DNA of 64,000 nt from Streptomyces sp. NBC_01267 (lineage in GTDB: Bacteria; Actinomycetota; Actinomycetes; Streptomycetales; Streptomycetaceae). The DNA is taken from the NCBI RefSeq assembly GCF_036241575.1, contig NZ_CP108455.1:4653501-4717500 (forward strand). The letters run 5' to 3'. A model generated the notes under the pieces. That model had not been told where the DNA came from. It saw nothing but the letters and a program-made list of their open reading frames with translations, and did not search any database. Of this stretch, positions 63,586 to 64,000 are shown one piece after another. Every line of letters begins with the position of its first letter. Position 1 is the stretch's first letter. The position numbers and the translations under genes are program-made.

Positions 63586-64000
63586 TGACTGCCACCACTG
63601 CGCCGCGTCTGAAGACGCGCTACCGCGAGGAAATCGCCGGCAAGCTGCGTGAGGAGTTCTCCTACGAGAACGTCATGCAGATCCCCGGTCTCGTCAAGAT
63701 CGTGGTCAACATGGGTGTGGGCGACGCCGCCCGCGACTCCAAGCTGATCGACGGTGCCATCAAGGACCTCACCACGATCACCGGTCAGAAGCCGGCCGTC
63801 ACCAAGGCCCGCAAGTCGATCGCGCAGTTCAAGCTGCGCGAGGGGCAGCCGATCGGCTGCCACGTCACCCTCCGCGGTGACCGCATGTGGGAGTTCCTGG
63901 ACCGTACGCTGTCGCTCGCGCTTCCGCGTATCCGTGACTTCCGTGGCCTGTCGCCGAAGCAGTTCGACGGCCGTGGCAACTACACCTTCGGTCTCACGGA
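63585..64000 (+). CDS. rplE: 50S ribosomal protein L5, partial
   Basis: The first 138 codons of L5, the 5S rRNA-binding central-protuberance protein; the 3' end lies outside the window. Recognisable from [40 protein letters not shown] and [23 protein letters not shown] at 63585 shares a base with the rplX stop. Confidence 0.96.
   Translation, partial: MTATTAPRLKTRYREEIAGKLREEFSYENVMQIPGLVKIVVNMGVGDAARDSKLIDGAIKDLTTITGQKPAVTKARKSIAQFKLREGQPIGCHVTLRGDRMWEFLDRTLSLALPRIRDFRGLSPKQFDGRGNYTFGLT

Overview
The window is chromosomal DNA from a Streptomyces or a very close relative. The evidence is the very high GC content, third codon positions that are nearly all G or C, frequent GTG starts, many 1-4 nt start/stop overlaps, and a gene order typical of the conserved core of Streptomyces chromosomes: a second nuo cluster, murB, secE-nusG-rplKA, rplJL-rpoBC, rpsLG-fusA-tuf, then the S10 operon. 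No rRNA, insertion sequence, prophage or CRISPR array was seen. The window starts inside nuoA and ends inside rplE.

Layout. (1) 1-9783: tightly coupled nuoA-B-C-H-I-J-K-L-M-N without nuoD, E, F or G; four of its subunits carry low-complexity C-terminal tails. (2) 9852-20185: an MscL channel with a zinc-ribbon tail, HtpX, two small membrane proteins, Ogt, YajQ, tRNA-Tyr, an MFS exporter with its ArsR-like regulator, a GyrI-like protein, an NAD(P)-binding protein, an amidohydrolase relative that has lost catalytic residues, a tRNA-Thr/tRNA-Met/rpmG group and a MaoC-type dehydratase pair. (3) 20308-26750: a TetR/DHA2 exporter pair sharing an operator-like sequence, murB, an NAD(P)-binding protein, adenosine deaminase and an aminotransferase. 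(4) 26999-40322: tRNA-Trp, secE, nusG, rplK, rplA, a lipoprotein, then rplJ-rplL-rpoB-rpoC. (5) 40324-46637: a six-gene island on the minus strand between rpoC and rpsL. (6) 46783-51450: rpsL-rpsG-fusA-tuf. (7) 51485-56970: a Tat-type polysaccharide deacetylase, a PIG-L deacetylase lipoprotein, gdhA and a small gene that looks frameshifted. (8) 57092-64000: the S10 operon from rpsJ to rplE.

The most interesting stretch is the island at 40324-46637. Read on the minus strand it encodes a Crp-type cyclic-nucleotide-binding regulator, a class III-like nucleotide cyclase with its key residues present, a large P-loop/HEAT-like protein, an SPFH-like protein, a three-helix membrane protein resembling the Pycsar effector (PycTM) family, and an M48 membrane metalloprotease. 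The last five genes are overlapping or nearly so. The cyclase C-terminus and the NTPase N-terminus share a glycine-rich motif. I read it as a cyclic-nucleotide-controlled, membrane-acting, probably anti-phage or stress system; the composition goes beyond the two-gene Pycsar arrangement.

Much regulation is visible: strong promoters before rpsL, rpsJ and rplJ; a 28-nt element almost identical in the rpsL and rpsJ leaders; a possible L10-type leader before rplJ; near-identical hairpins before rpoB and after rpoC; and several intrinsic terminators. All functions are inferred from sequence reading alone; no database search was run.
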